Source: Desulfonatronospira sp. (GTDB lineage: Bacteria > Desulfobacterota > Desulfovibrionia > Desulfovibrionales > Desulfonatronovibrionaceae). Taken from it: a stretch of 48,262 nucleotides of DNA. The stretch lies in contig SLDX01000063.1 of the NCBI GenBank assembly GCA_007125075.1, positions 1 through 48,262 on the forward strand, in the 5' to 3' direction. A program made the position numbers and the translations under genes. Positions 21,035-28,915 of this stretch are shown here, piece by piece. The notes below the pieces were generated by a model, which was given only the letters and a program-made list of their open reading frames with translations, made no database searches and was not told where the DNA came from. Within the stretch, counting starts at the first letter, position 1. Every line of letters begins with the position of its first letter.

Positions 21035-22444
21035 ATGCATACCAAAATAATCGCCACCATAGGACCTGCCTGCAGTGAAAAGCACATGATTCAAAGGCTC
21101 GTGGAGCAGAAGGTGAGGATCTTCCGGCTGAATTTTTCTCACGGTGAGGCAGCGGATTTCGAGCCCATTGTAGCGAATATCAGGAAAGTGGAAGATGAGC
21201 TTCAGACCGGCCTGACCATCATGCAGGATCTGTCAGGCCCCAAGATCAGAGCCGGTGAACTCAAAGAATCTCCGATGAACATCAATGTCGGAGATGAAGT
21301 GTTTATGGGGCCATCAGGTGAAATGGACAGGTTTGAAGACTATCTGCCATTCGACCATCCTGAGATCCTGCACGTTTTGAAAAAAGGAGACGAAGTCCGG
21401 CTGAGCGACGGCGGTCTCAGATTTGAAGTCCAGGAAATGCAGGGTGAGGTAGCCAGGATGAAGGCTGATAACAACGGCATCATCACTTCGCGCAAGGGTG
21501 TTACTTTTCCGGGCATCAAGGCGTCCATTTCCGCCCTTACCGACAAGGACAGGGAAGATCTGTCCAATGGACTGGACATGGGCGTGGACGCGGCGGCGAT
21601 GTCCTTTGTCCAGAGCCCTGAAGACGTGGCCAGGGCCAAGGAAGTGATCAGGAAAAAGGGCCGCTGGATTCCTGTTATTGCCAAACTGGAAAGACAGGTG
21701 GCGGTAAACAGGCTGGATGAGATCCTGAAAATCGCGGACGGGATCATGGTGGCCAGGGGGGATCTCGGTCTTGAGACTCCTCTGTCTTCGCTTCCCACTC
21801 TGCAGAAAAGAATCATAGGCGCCTGCAATCAGGCTTCAAAACCGGTCATTGTGGCTACTCAGATGCTGTTGTCCATGGTCAGCAACCCCATGCCCACGCG
21901 GGCTGAAACCACTGATGTGGCCAACGCGGTCCTGGACGGCACGGACTGCCTCATGCTCTCCGAAGAAACCGCCATCGGACAGTATCCGGTAGAGGCGGTA
22001 AAGTACATGCGGGAAATCGCAGAAGAAGCCGAAAAATATTTTTTTGAGCTGGGCATAAGTCCGGTAAAACCCAAACAGCAGAAGGCTTCAGAGAATTTTA
22101 TCGGCTACGGCGCCTGTCTTCTGGCTCAAAATATTGACGCAAAGGCTCTGGTGGCCCATACTGAATCCGGCGCCACAGCCAGGCTGATCAGTTCCTGCCG
22201 TCCGGTTCAGACCATATACGGCCTGAGTCCCAGCCCGGATACCCAGAAATTTCTCAACTTTTCATGGGGAGTGATACCTGTGCTTATCCCTGAAGAACCT
22301 CATGATCATCTGCAGCGCACGGAAAACTTCGTAAACGATTTTTCAGGTTTCATGGACGGCGATGATCTGGTGATAACCGCCGGACACCCCAAGCCCGGGG
22401 TGGATAGATCGCCGACCAATCTGCTCAAGATATATAAAAAATAG
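21035..22444 (+). CDS. pyk: Pyruvate kinase
   Basis: 469 aa, TKIIATIGPACSE, IFRLNFSHGEA, MVARGDLGLETPL, NAVLDGTDCLMLSEETAIGQYPVEAV; GAGAGG upstream. Confidence 0.96.
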   Translation: MHTKIIATIGPACSEKHMIQRLVEQKVRIFRLNFSHGEAADFEPIVANIRKVEDELQTGLTIMQDLSGPKIRAGELKESPMNINVGDEVFMGPSGEMDRFEDYLPFDHPEILHVLKKGDEVRLSDGGLRFEVQEMQGEVARMKADNNGIITSRKGVTFPGIKASISALTDKDREDLSNGLDMGVDAAAMSFVQSPEDVARAKEVIRKKGRWIPVIAKLERQVAVNRLDEILKIADGIMVARGDLGLETPLSSLPTLQKRIIGACNQASKPVIVATQMLLSMVSNPMPTRAETTDVANAVLDGTDCLMLSEETAIGQYPVEAVKYMREIAEEAEKYFFELGISPVKPKQQKASENFIGYGACLLAQNIDAKALVAHTESGATARLISSCRPVQTIYGLSPSPDTQKFLNFSWGVIPVLIPEEPHDHLQRTENFVNDFSGFMDGDDLVITAGHPKPGVDRSPTNLLKIYKK

Positions 22445-22495
22445 AAATCCCGTGCTTCTTTTCGGCTGCTTCAGCCTTAATAGATTTTCAGGGTA

Positions 22496-22521
22496 GGGCG
22501 GGCTTCTCCGAAGCCCAGCCC
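22496..22521. other. Hairpin 1 in pyk/queD convergent intergenic region
   Basis: GGGC-GGGCTTC-TCC-GAAGCCC-A-GCCC. Confidence 0.6.
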
Positions 22522-22554
22522 AAAACCTATCACTACAGTTCATGCATATGAAAT

Positions 22555-22580
22555 GGCCTGCCGCTCGGAGAGCGGCGGCC
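22555..22580. other. Hairpin 2 in pyk/queD convergent intergenic region
   Basis: GGCC-T-GCCGCTC-GGA-GAGCGGC-GGCC. Confidence 0.6.
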
Positions 22581-22615
22581 TGCTGAAGACCTGCTGAGAT
22601 GTTCATATTCGCGTC

Positions 22616-23002
22616 TCAATGCTCACTGTAATAAGCCCTGGAGGAATCTTTTTCGGCAACCATGACCCAGTCCAGATCTACAGGGTAATTCTTAAGTCTG
22701 TCTTTTAATTCCTGATAGACGAAGCAGGCCAGATTTTCCGATGATGGTTCCTTTTTTCTGAAACCGGGCAGATCATTGAGGTGCTTGTGGTCCAGCTGCT
22801 CCAGCACGGCGTTCAGGCTGCTCTTCAGATCCTTGAAGTCCATTAGCATGCCCGATTCAGGATCTACCCGAGTTCCACATACCTGAGCCTCGACCAGAAA
22901 ATTATGCCCATGCAGGTGTTCACACTTTCCCTGATAATTGCGCAGCTGGTGCGAAGCGCTGAAATCGGCGCGCACCCGCAGACAATATTTAGACTGGTTC
23001 AT
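22616..23002 (-). CDS. queD: 6-carboxy-5,6,7,8-tetrahydropterin synthase (QueD/PTPS family)
   Basis: 128 aa, FSASHQLRNYQGKCEHLHGHNFLVEA (Zn His and Cys), GMLMDFKDLK, LDHKHLND, PSSENLA. Confidence 0.9.
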   Translation of the reverse strand: MNQSKYCLRVRADFSASHQLRNYQGKCEHLHGHNFLVEAQVCGTRVDPESGMLMDFKDLKSSLNAVLEQLDHKHLNDLPGFRKKEPSSENLACFVYQELKDRLKNYPVDLDWVMVAEKDSSRAYYSEH

Positions 23003-23047
23003 ATCCGCTCCTGAACTTTTTGAATGAACACGAAAAGATTGCCGGGA

Positions 23048-26000
23048 TCAAAAGTCAAACCCGGCCAGTTCCGCCCAGAATTCCCGGCCCGGAGTGACAC
23101 GGTAGCCCGGACCGAGCATGAGTTTGCACTGCACTCCCTCCTCCTTCAGGGAAAGAACCACATGCACCGGTATCTGTCCCGGATATTTAAGAATCAGCTC
23201 CTTGAGCCGGTTCATCCATAAAGGCTCTTCTTCATTTCCGAGGCTGACCGCTATCTGAACGGGCTCGACGTTTTCGGATACGGCCTGATTAAGGAGAGAG
23301 ACGCTTTCAGCAGTAAACTTGACCTGTCTGGGAGCCTCGGATTCAGTATCCTGAACAGCATGCATGCCCTGATAACTGCTTATTCTGGCCTTCAGCAGCA
23401 GAGGCTGTTCGCTGTCCACGACCTCCCTGCACTGAGCATAGAGATTCCCAAAAAAGGTGACCTCCGCGGTTCCGGTCAAATCCTCGATCTGGCAAAAGGC
23501 CATTTTATCACCTTTTTTGGTCACATGTTCCTTTTTGCCCACGATCACCACGGGCAATTCCACCTGAGTGCCGGGCCGAAGCTCCAGACAATCCTGCAGG
23601 GTGCTCAGGTTCAGGCGTTTAATGTCCTGCCTGAAGGGCAGCAGGGGGTGGCCGCTCAGATAAAAGCCCAGGGCCTCCTTTTCCAGTTTGAGTTTTTCAT
23701 CCTCAGGGTGTTCGGTCAATTCGTTCTCAGGACAGTCAAGGCCAAGTCCGCGGAGAGGGGAGGTATCCTCCACCACCAGGCTGAGCATGGACAACTGTCC
23801 CTGGATTTTGTGTCTGGCCGAGCGTTGCGCTCTGGAAGCGACCATTTCCAGGCCCTCCATAAGACCCCGGCGGGAGCAGCCGAGGCAGTCCAGGGCTCCG
23901 CTTTTGACGAGCATCTCGATGACCCGTTTGGTGACTTTGCGTGAATTCACCCGTTCACAAAGATCAAGCAGACTCCTGAAGGAACCGTTCTTTCTTTCCT
24001 GCAGGATGGCCTCAATGGCACCGCGGCCCACGTTCTTGATTCCGGCCAGACCGAAGCGCACGTCTTTTTCCTCCACAGTGAATTCATACAGACTGGAATT
24101 GACGCACGGGGGCAGAACGCGGATGTCCAGGTCCCGGCAGGCGTTGACATGGGCTATGACCTTGTCGGTGTTGCTTACTTCCGAGGTGATCAGAGCGGCC
24201 ATGAATTCCTGGGGATAGTGGGCCTTGAGATAGGCCGTCTGATAAGAAATCAGGGCGTAGGCCGCGCTGTGAGATTTGTTGAAGCCGTAGCCCGCAAACT
24301 TCTCCATGAGATCGAAGATGTGCTTTGCGGTTTTTTCCGGCACGCCGTGCTTTGCGGCTCCCTGCATGAATTTGCTTCTCTGCCTGGCCATGACCGCGGC
24401 TTCTTTCTTGCCCATGGCCCGGCGCAGTATATCCCCGTCGCCCAGGGAGTAGCCTGCCAGGACCTGGGCGATTTTCATCACCTGTTCCTGATATAGGATT
24501 ACTCCGTAGGTTTCCTGCAGGATCGGCTCCAGTTCGGGATGGGGATACTCCACTCTGGTCCGGCCGTGCTTGCGCTGAATAAAGTCGGTGACCATACCGC
24601 TCTCCAGAGGTCCCGGTCGATACAGGGCCAAAAGAGCGATAACGTCCTCAAAGCAGTTAGGCCTCAGATCAGTGAGCACCTTGCGCATCCCCGAGCTTTC
24701 AAGCTGAAACACGCCGTCGGTCAAGCCCTTACCCAGCAGTTCAAAGGTCCTGGGATCCTCAAGAGGAAGCTTGTCCAGATCCGGAATCTCCTTATTTCCC
24801 CGGAGCGCCAGTTCCAGTGTCTGCTTGATCACGGTCAGAGTCTTAAGTCCCAGAAAATCGAATTTGATCAGCCCGATTTTTTCCACCCTCTTCATGTCGA
24901 ACTGGGTGACTATTTCCCCCTTTTTGCCTCGATAAAGGGGCAGGTGCTCCTGCATGGCCCGGTCGGAAATGACGATCCCGGCTGCATGGGTGGAGGCGTG
25001 CCGCACAAGTCCTTCCAGACGGCGGCAGATATCCATGAGTCCGGCTACGCTTTCATCCTGTTCCACCATCCTGCTCAGCTCCTGTTCCTGTTTCACGGCC
25101 TTGTCTATGGTCATTTTCAGCTCTTCAGGAATGAGCTTGGCGATCTTATCCGTAAGAGACAGCTTAAGTCCCATGGCCCGGCCTACATCTCGGACCACGG
25201 CCCTGGCTTTCATGGTTCCGAAGGTGGTGATCTGGGCCACGCTGTCCCGGCCATACTTCTCCGCGACATAGCGTATGACCTTTTCGCGCTGGTCATAACA
25301 GAAGTCCACGTCGATATCCGGCATGCTGGCCCGTTCCCGGTTCAGAAAGCGTTCAAACAGGAGGTTGTAGCGGATGGGATCAAGATTGGTGATGCGTAAA
25401 GCATAAGCCACAAGGCTCCCCGCGGCCGAGCCTCTTCCAGGACCGACCGGAATGCCGCGGGTTTTGGCCCAGTTGATGAAGTCCTGGACAATAAGGAAAT
25501 AGCCGGGAAAGCCCATGGAGCAGATGATTTTCAGCTCCTCCTCCAGACGCCGGCGATAGACATCCTGATCCACTTCATAAGGCAGCTCTGCAAATCTTTG
25601 TTCCAGTCCTTCCCGGGACAGGGAAATGAATTCCTCATCCAGGGTTTTTTCCCTGACCGGAGCGTAGACGGGAAAATGAAACCTGTCCGTCTCCAGTTCC
25701 AGGCCGCAACGCCCTACTATATCCAGGACGCTTTCCATGGCCTGGGGACAATGAGCAAACTCCTTTTCCATCTCTTCCCGGGATTTAAAGTACAGCTGGT
25801 CCGTTTCAAAGCGCATTCTGGACTTGTCCTGCACCTTTGTATTGGTCTGGATGCACAGAAGAATATCATGGGCCTGCACGTCTTCCGGACCCAGATAGTG
25901 GCAGTCATTGGTAGCCACTACAGGCAGTCCGGTATCCCCGGACATTTCCAGAAGCCTTGCGTTGACTTCTTCCTGTTCCGCGATGCCGTTGGCCTCAAGT

Positions 26001-26506
26001 TCCAGGTAGAACCTGCCAGGAAAAATATCCGCGTATTCAAGGGCTCTGGTTCTGGACCGGGAATAACCCTGCCGGCGCAGGACATGCTGCACTTCTCCCT
26101 GCAGGCACGCGGAAAGGGCGATCAGGCCCTCGGAGTGCCTGCGCAGAATTTCCTTGTCCACCCGTGGTTTGTAGTAAAAGCCGTCCAGCCAGCCTCTGGT
26201 TACAATTTTGACCAGATTGTGATAACCAAGCCTGTTCATGGCCAGCAGGACCAGGTGATATCTGAGCTGTTCGCGGTCCTGGTGATCTTTGGGGGCCACA
26301 TAGACTTCGCAGCCGATAATGGGCTTTATTCCATATTTTTTCGCTTCAAGGTAAAAATTAAGCGCGCCGAAAAGATTGCCGTGATCGGTGATGGCTGCGG
26401 CGGGCATGCCCATTTCCACAGCCCTGGCGCACAGGTCCTTTATCCTGATGGCTCCGTCCAGGAGGCTGTATTCTGTATGACAATGCAAATGAGTAAAATC
26501 GGACAT
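23048..26506 (-). CDS. dnaE: DNA polymerase III subunit alpha
   Basis: 1152 aa, PHP domain FTHLHCHTEYSLLDGA, GPGRGSAAGSLVAYAL, PDIDVDFC, AGYGFNKSHSAAYA. Confidence 0.98.
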   Translation of the reverse strand: MSDFTHLHCHTEYSLLDGAIRIKDLCARAVEMGMPAAAITDHGNLFGALNFYLEAKKYGIKPIIGCEVYVAPKDHQDREQLRYHLVLLAMNRLGYHNLVKIVTRGWLDGFYYKPRVDKEILRRHSEGLIALSACLQGEVQHVLRRQGYSRSRTRALEYADIFPGRFYLELEANGIAEQEEVNARLLEMSGDTGLPVVATNDCHYLGPEDVQAHDILLCIQTNTKVQDKSRMRFETDQLYFKSREEMEKEFAHCPQAMESVLDIVGRCGLELETDRFHFPVYAPVREKTLDEEFISLSREGLEQRFAELPYEVDQDVYRRRLEEELKIICSMGFPGYFLIVQDFINWAKTRGIPVGPGRGSAAGSLVAYALRITNLDPIRYNLLFERFLNRERASMPDIDVDFCYDQREKVIRYVAEKYGRDSVAQITTFGTMKARAVVRDVGRAMGLKLSLTDKIAKLIPEELKMTIDKAVKQEQELSRMVEQDESVAGLMDICRRLEGLVRHASTHAAGIVISDRAMQEHLPLYRGKKGEIVTQFDMKRVEKIGLIKFDFLGLKTLTVIKQTLELALRGNKEIPDLDKLPLEDPRTFELLGKGLTDGVFQLESSGMRKVLTDLRPNCFEDVIALLALYRPGPLESGMVTDFIQRKHGRTRVEYPHPELEPILQETYGVILYQEQVMKIAQVLAGYSLGDGDILRRAMGKKEAAVMARQRSKFMQGAAKHGVPEKTAKHIFDLMEKFAGYGFNKSHSAAYALISYQTAYLKAHYPQEFMAALITSEVSNTDKVIAHVNACRDLDIRVLPPCVNSSLYEFTVEEKDVRFGLAGIKNVGRGAIEAILQERKNGSFRSLLDLCERVNSRKVTKRVIEMLVKSGALDCLGCSRRGLMEGLEMVASRAQRSARHKIQGQLSMLSLVVEDTSPLRGLGLDCPENELTEHPEDEKLKLEKEALGFYLSGHPLLPFRQDIKRLNLSTLQDCLELRPGTQVELPVVIVGKKEHVTKKGDKMAFCQIEDLTGTAEVTFFGNLYAQCREVVDSEQPLLLKARISSYQGMHAVQDTESEAPRQVKFTAESVSLLNQAVSENVEPVQIAVSLGNEEEPLWMNRLKELILKYPGQIPVHVVLSLKEEGVQCKLMLGPGYRVTPGREFWAELAGFDF

Positions 26507-26544
26507 ATGTTCTCCGAAAAAATTAACTGTAAGGAGGACGGACT

Positions 26545-26649
26545 ATGGCAGAAGGTCGCGGGCAGCGTACAGAAGAGGAGGAAAAACAGCCCTGGAAGCT
26601 GTCTGCTGATCCCGGTTATATGCAGGCTTCAATCATGTCCGGCTCCTGA
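26545..26649 (+). CDS. Candidate 34-aa small protein (not in ORF track)
   Basis: AAGGAGG (26531-26537), 7-nt spacer, ATG...TGA encoding MAEGRGQRTEEEEKQPWKLSADPGYMQASIMSGS; lies wholly in the dnaE-LUD gap. Confidence 0.5.
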   Translation: MAEGRGQRTEEEEKQPWKLSADPGYMQASIMSGS

Positions 26650-26672
26650 GTCCTGTTCAATGCTTATGCTGA

Positions 26673-27323
26673 TCAAAGTCCCAGATCTTCATTGATCAGT
26701 ATTACGTTTATCCGGCCTTTGGGAAATGATTTTACCGTAATGGACCATACGTTGCAGATCCTGTCCGGACTGTCGCAGTCGTGGCAATATGCGGTCCGGG
26801 CACAAGGGGTTTTCTTCTTGAGCCGCAGCGCGTTAGCAGGCGCGCTGTAGGTCTTGATCCGGTCCATGGCCGCTTCTACATCGCTGACGATCTTATTTCG
26901 CCCGCACAGGATCAGCACTTTTCTGGGACCGAAGACCAGGGCTCCCACCCGGTTGCCGATCATATCCAGGTTGGCCAGATAACCCTGTTCTGTAATGGCG
27001 TTGGTCCCGGTGATAAACAGGTCCACCAGCAGGGCCTGTCGTCTGAGTTCCAGATTGCCTTCCTGCCCGCGGCTTTTGAATGTATCAAGTATCTCGATAT
27101 CGGAACGCTCTTTGAGCGCGTAGTAAAGACCACTGTCCTTGAATGTACTCGATCCGCCCCAGGAGACTGAAGCGGGATTGAGGCCCGGAAAAATTTCATC
27201 CAGCACCAGAGTTTTGGCCTCTGGGCAGTCCTGAACCAGAAAGCAGTTGAATCCGTTTTCCTGCAGGTTCTGTTGCACCCGTTTCAGTCTTATCTCCCAG
27301 AAATCATTTACTTCCTTGTACAT
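26673..27323 (-). CDS. LUD-domain (DUF162) protein
   Basis: 216 aa, GGSSTFKDSGL, ITGTNAITEQGYLANLDMIGNRVGALVFGPRKVLILCGRNKIV, C-terminal CARTAYCHDCDSPDRICNVWSITVKSFPKGRINVILINEDLGL. Confidence 0.85.
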   Translation of the reverse strand: MYKEVNDFWEIRLKRVQQNLQENGFNCFLVQDCPEAKTLVLDEIFPGLNPASVSWGGSSTFKDSGLYYALKERSDIEILDTFKSRGQEGNLELRRQALLVDLFITGTNAITEQGYLANLDMIGNRVGALVFGPRKVLILCGRNKIVSDVEAAMDRIKTYSAPANALRLKKKTPCARTAYCHDCDSPDRICNVWSITVKSFPKGRINVILINEDLGL

Positions 27324-27335
27324 TTTCGTCTCCTC

Positions 27336-27749
27336 TTACCTGGATTCCCTGGAGGATTTGGATTTCGGAGAAGACCTGGGTTCGGGAGCATCCTTTTCAG
27401 AGCGAATCGTTTTGGGCACCAGCTTGATTTCCGGGACCAGTACCTTGTTGATCACCAGCACCTCCTGCACTTCCTGCAGATGTGACCAGTCCGGATTTTT
27501 GGGATCAAAATCTTCTGGCGCAGGACCAATGGCACCATCTTTTGTCTTGAACAAATACATTTTTTCCCTCCTGAGCTTGAAACCGGTAATTACTTCAACA
27601 AGCAAGCCGCATTCTATATAGTTCTTAATCTGTTCCTGCGTGAACAGAGTACACGGAAAATATTTGCAGACGCGGGCGCACCTGGACACTGTAGTGTAGT
27701 AGCTGCCGCTGAATTTCTTCTGGGTGGCGCAGTAAATACTTCTATGCAT
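27336..27749 (-). CDS. Conserved-looking Cys-containing protein of unknown function
   Basis: 137 aa, MHRSIYCATQKKFSGSYYTTVSRCARVCKYFPCTLFTQEQ...; 12 bp upstream of and co-directional with the LUD gene. Confidence 0.65.
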   Translation of the reverse strand: MHRSIYCATQKKFSGSYYTTVSRCARVCKYFPCTLFTQEQIKNYIECGLLVEVITGFKLRREKMYLFKTKDGAIGPAPEDFDPKNPDWSHLQEVQEVLVINKVLVPEIKLVPKTIRSEKDAPEPRSSPKSKSSRESR

Positions 27750-27767
27750 ATTCGACCGGTTTTTTGT

Positions 27768-27858
27768 CCTTGCCGGCAGGCCGGTACTTTTTCAGGGTTT
27801 CCGGCCGGTCTTTTTCCCGGGCTTTTGACGACACTCTAATCAAGACAGGCCGGCAAGG
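27768..27858 (-). other. Nested inverted repeat / possible structured 5' leader upstream of the 137-aa ORF
   Basis: Outer arms CCTTGCCGGC (27768-27777)/GCCGGCAAGG (27849-27858); inner arms GGCCGG (27779-27784)/CCGGCC (27801-27806). Confidence 0.45.
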
Positions 27859-28044
27859 CAATGTCTTAAGAGCTGCTGAAAAAGATGTTGTTTTGATGTC
27901 TGGAAGTCATGATTCCAATTGGACGGCTCTTGCCGGATGATCCGTGTTTGTCCAGGCTTAGGTGGTCATTGGACCGACATGTTTGAAAAACCTTGAACTG
28001 CGCATTGGTAAAGAATCTGATCTTAAGCATTTACAGATGTATCT

Positions 28045-28120
28045 GCAAAAAGCATGAGATCAATTTTGAGTTTAGTTCTATGCTGATAACCATTTGATTT
28101 TACTGGCCCCTGAATCCTGA
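28045..28120 (-). repeat. Dispersed intergenic repeat, copy A (short heptad end)
   Basis: GCAAAAAGCATGAGATCAATTTTGAGTTTAGTTCTATGCTGATAACCATTTGATTTTACTGGCCCCTGAATCCTGA; aligns along its length with 40182..40273. Confidence 0.7.
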
Positions 28121-28124
28121 CCTT

Positions 28125-28154
28125 GAAGCCTGCAAAAAACTCTTTGCAGGCTTC
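28125..28154. other. Perfect 12-bp-stem hairpin, possible bidirectional terminator
   Basis: GAAGCCTGCAAA-AAACTC-TTTGCAGGCTTC. Confidence 0.6.
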
Positions 28155-28169
28155 TCTTTACATCCTGAC

Positions 28170-28198
28170 AAAAAAAAGGGCCGAAATATTTCCGGCCC
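28170..28198 (-). terminator. Rho-independent terminator of the lipoprotein gene
   Basis: Minus strand GGGCCGGAAATATTTCGGCCC followed by TTTTTTTT, just 3' of 28237. Confidence 0.85.
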
Positions 28199-28236
28199 AA
28201 AATAAAATAGTTATGCACCAGGCAGATCTGCAAACA

Positions 28237-28695
28237 TTAATTGACAATCTTCCACGCCCCGTCATCCATGCGGCATGCAGTACCATAAGCCTGTTCGGTC
28301 TCTCCCCCGATCTGAACTTCAGTTGTGTATTCACGGCAGTACTGCCCTGAGTCAACCTGATAGGTCTTGGTCGGGGTCACCGCGTAAGCAGTCCGGGTGT
28401 CGGGATTTTGCCATTGAGCGGTTGATCCCGTAGGCCTTGTTTCCAGTGCAGTGTTCATCCGGCGCCTGTCCATTTCATCCATGCGGTCCATGTAGCTGCC
28501 CACATAACCGCCCAGAGCGGCACCGAGCAAAGTGCCCCCGATAATTGCCGCGGTCGTACCGCTGCCTTTGCCGATCTGGGAACCTATGACGCCTCCTCCG
28601 ATCCCTCCCAAGGCTGCTCCGCCCACTGTGTGTTTCTGGGTGGTGCATCCCATAAGCAGAAGACCGGCCAGGATCAAGACAAAAGTGAAACGCAT
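28237..28695 (-). CDS. Glycine-zipper outer-membrane lipoprotein (RT0821/Lpp0805-like)
   Basis: 152 aa, lipobox LLMGC, GGAALGGIGGGVIGSQIGKGSGTTAAIIGGTLLGAALGGYVGSYMD glycine zipper. Confidence 0.85.
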   Translation of the reverse strand: MRFTFVLILAGLLLMGCTTQKHTVGGAALGGIGGGVIGSQIGKGSGTTAAIIGGTLLGAALGGYVGSYMDRMDEMDRRRMNTALETRPTGSTAQWQNPDTRTAYAVTPTKTYQVDSGQYCREYTTEVQIGGETEQAYGTACRMDDGAWKIVN

Positions 28696-28915
28696 ATTAA
28701 TATCCTCCCGGGTTTTATGTACAGGATGATTTACACAGACAATAGCTCATCAGAATCTGGATGGCAATGCCTATATCTATGAATCGGATGAAAAAAATGT
28801 GTCCGCGCGTATGCCGTTCTGTCACACAGAACTCGTCTGCAAAAGATCATGCCTGCAGGCTCAAAGGACCTCAGAAAAAACTCTTCCTTAAAGAAGATGA
28901 GATCAAACCGGCTGG

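Noticed and set aside
25598-26695. 365-aa plus-strand ORF antisense to dnaE (also 24539..25399)
   Set aside because: Composition artefact opposite dnaE; no family signature; it also overlaps the better-supported 34-aa ORF.
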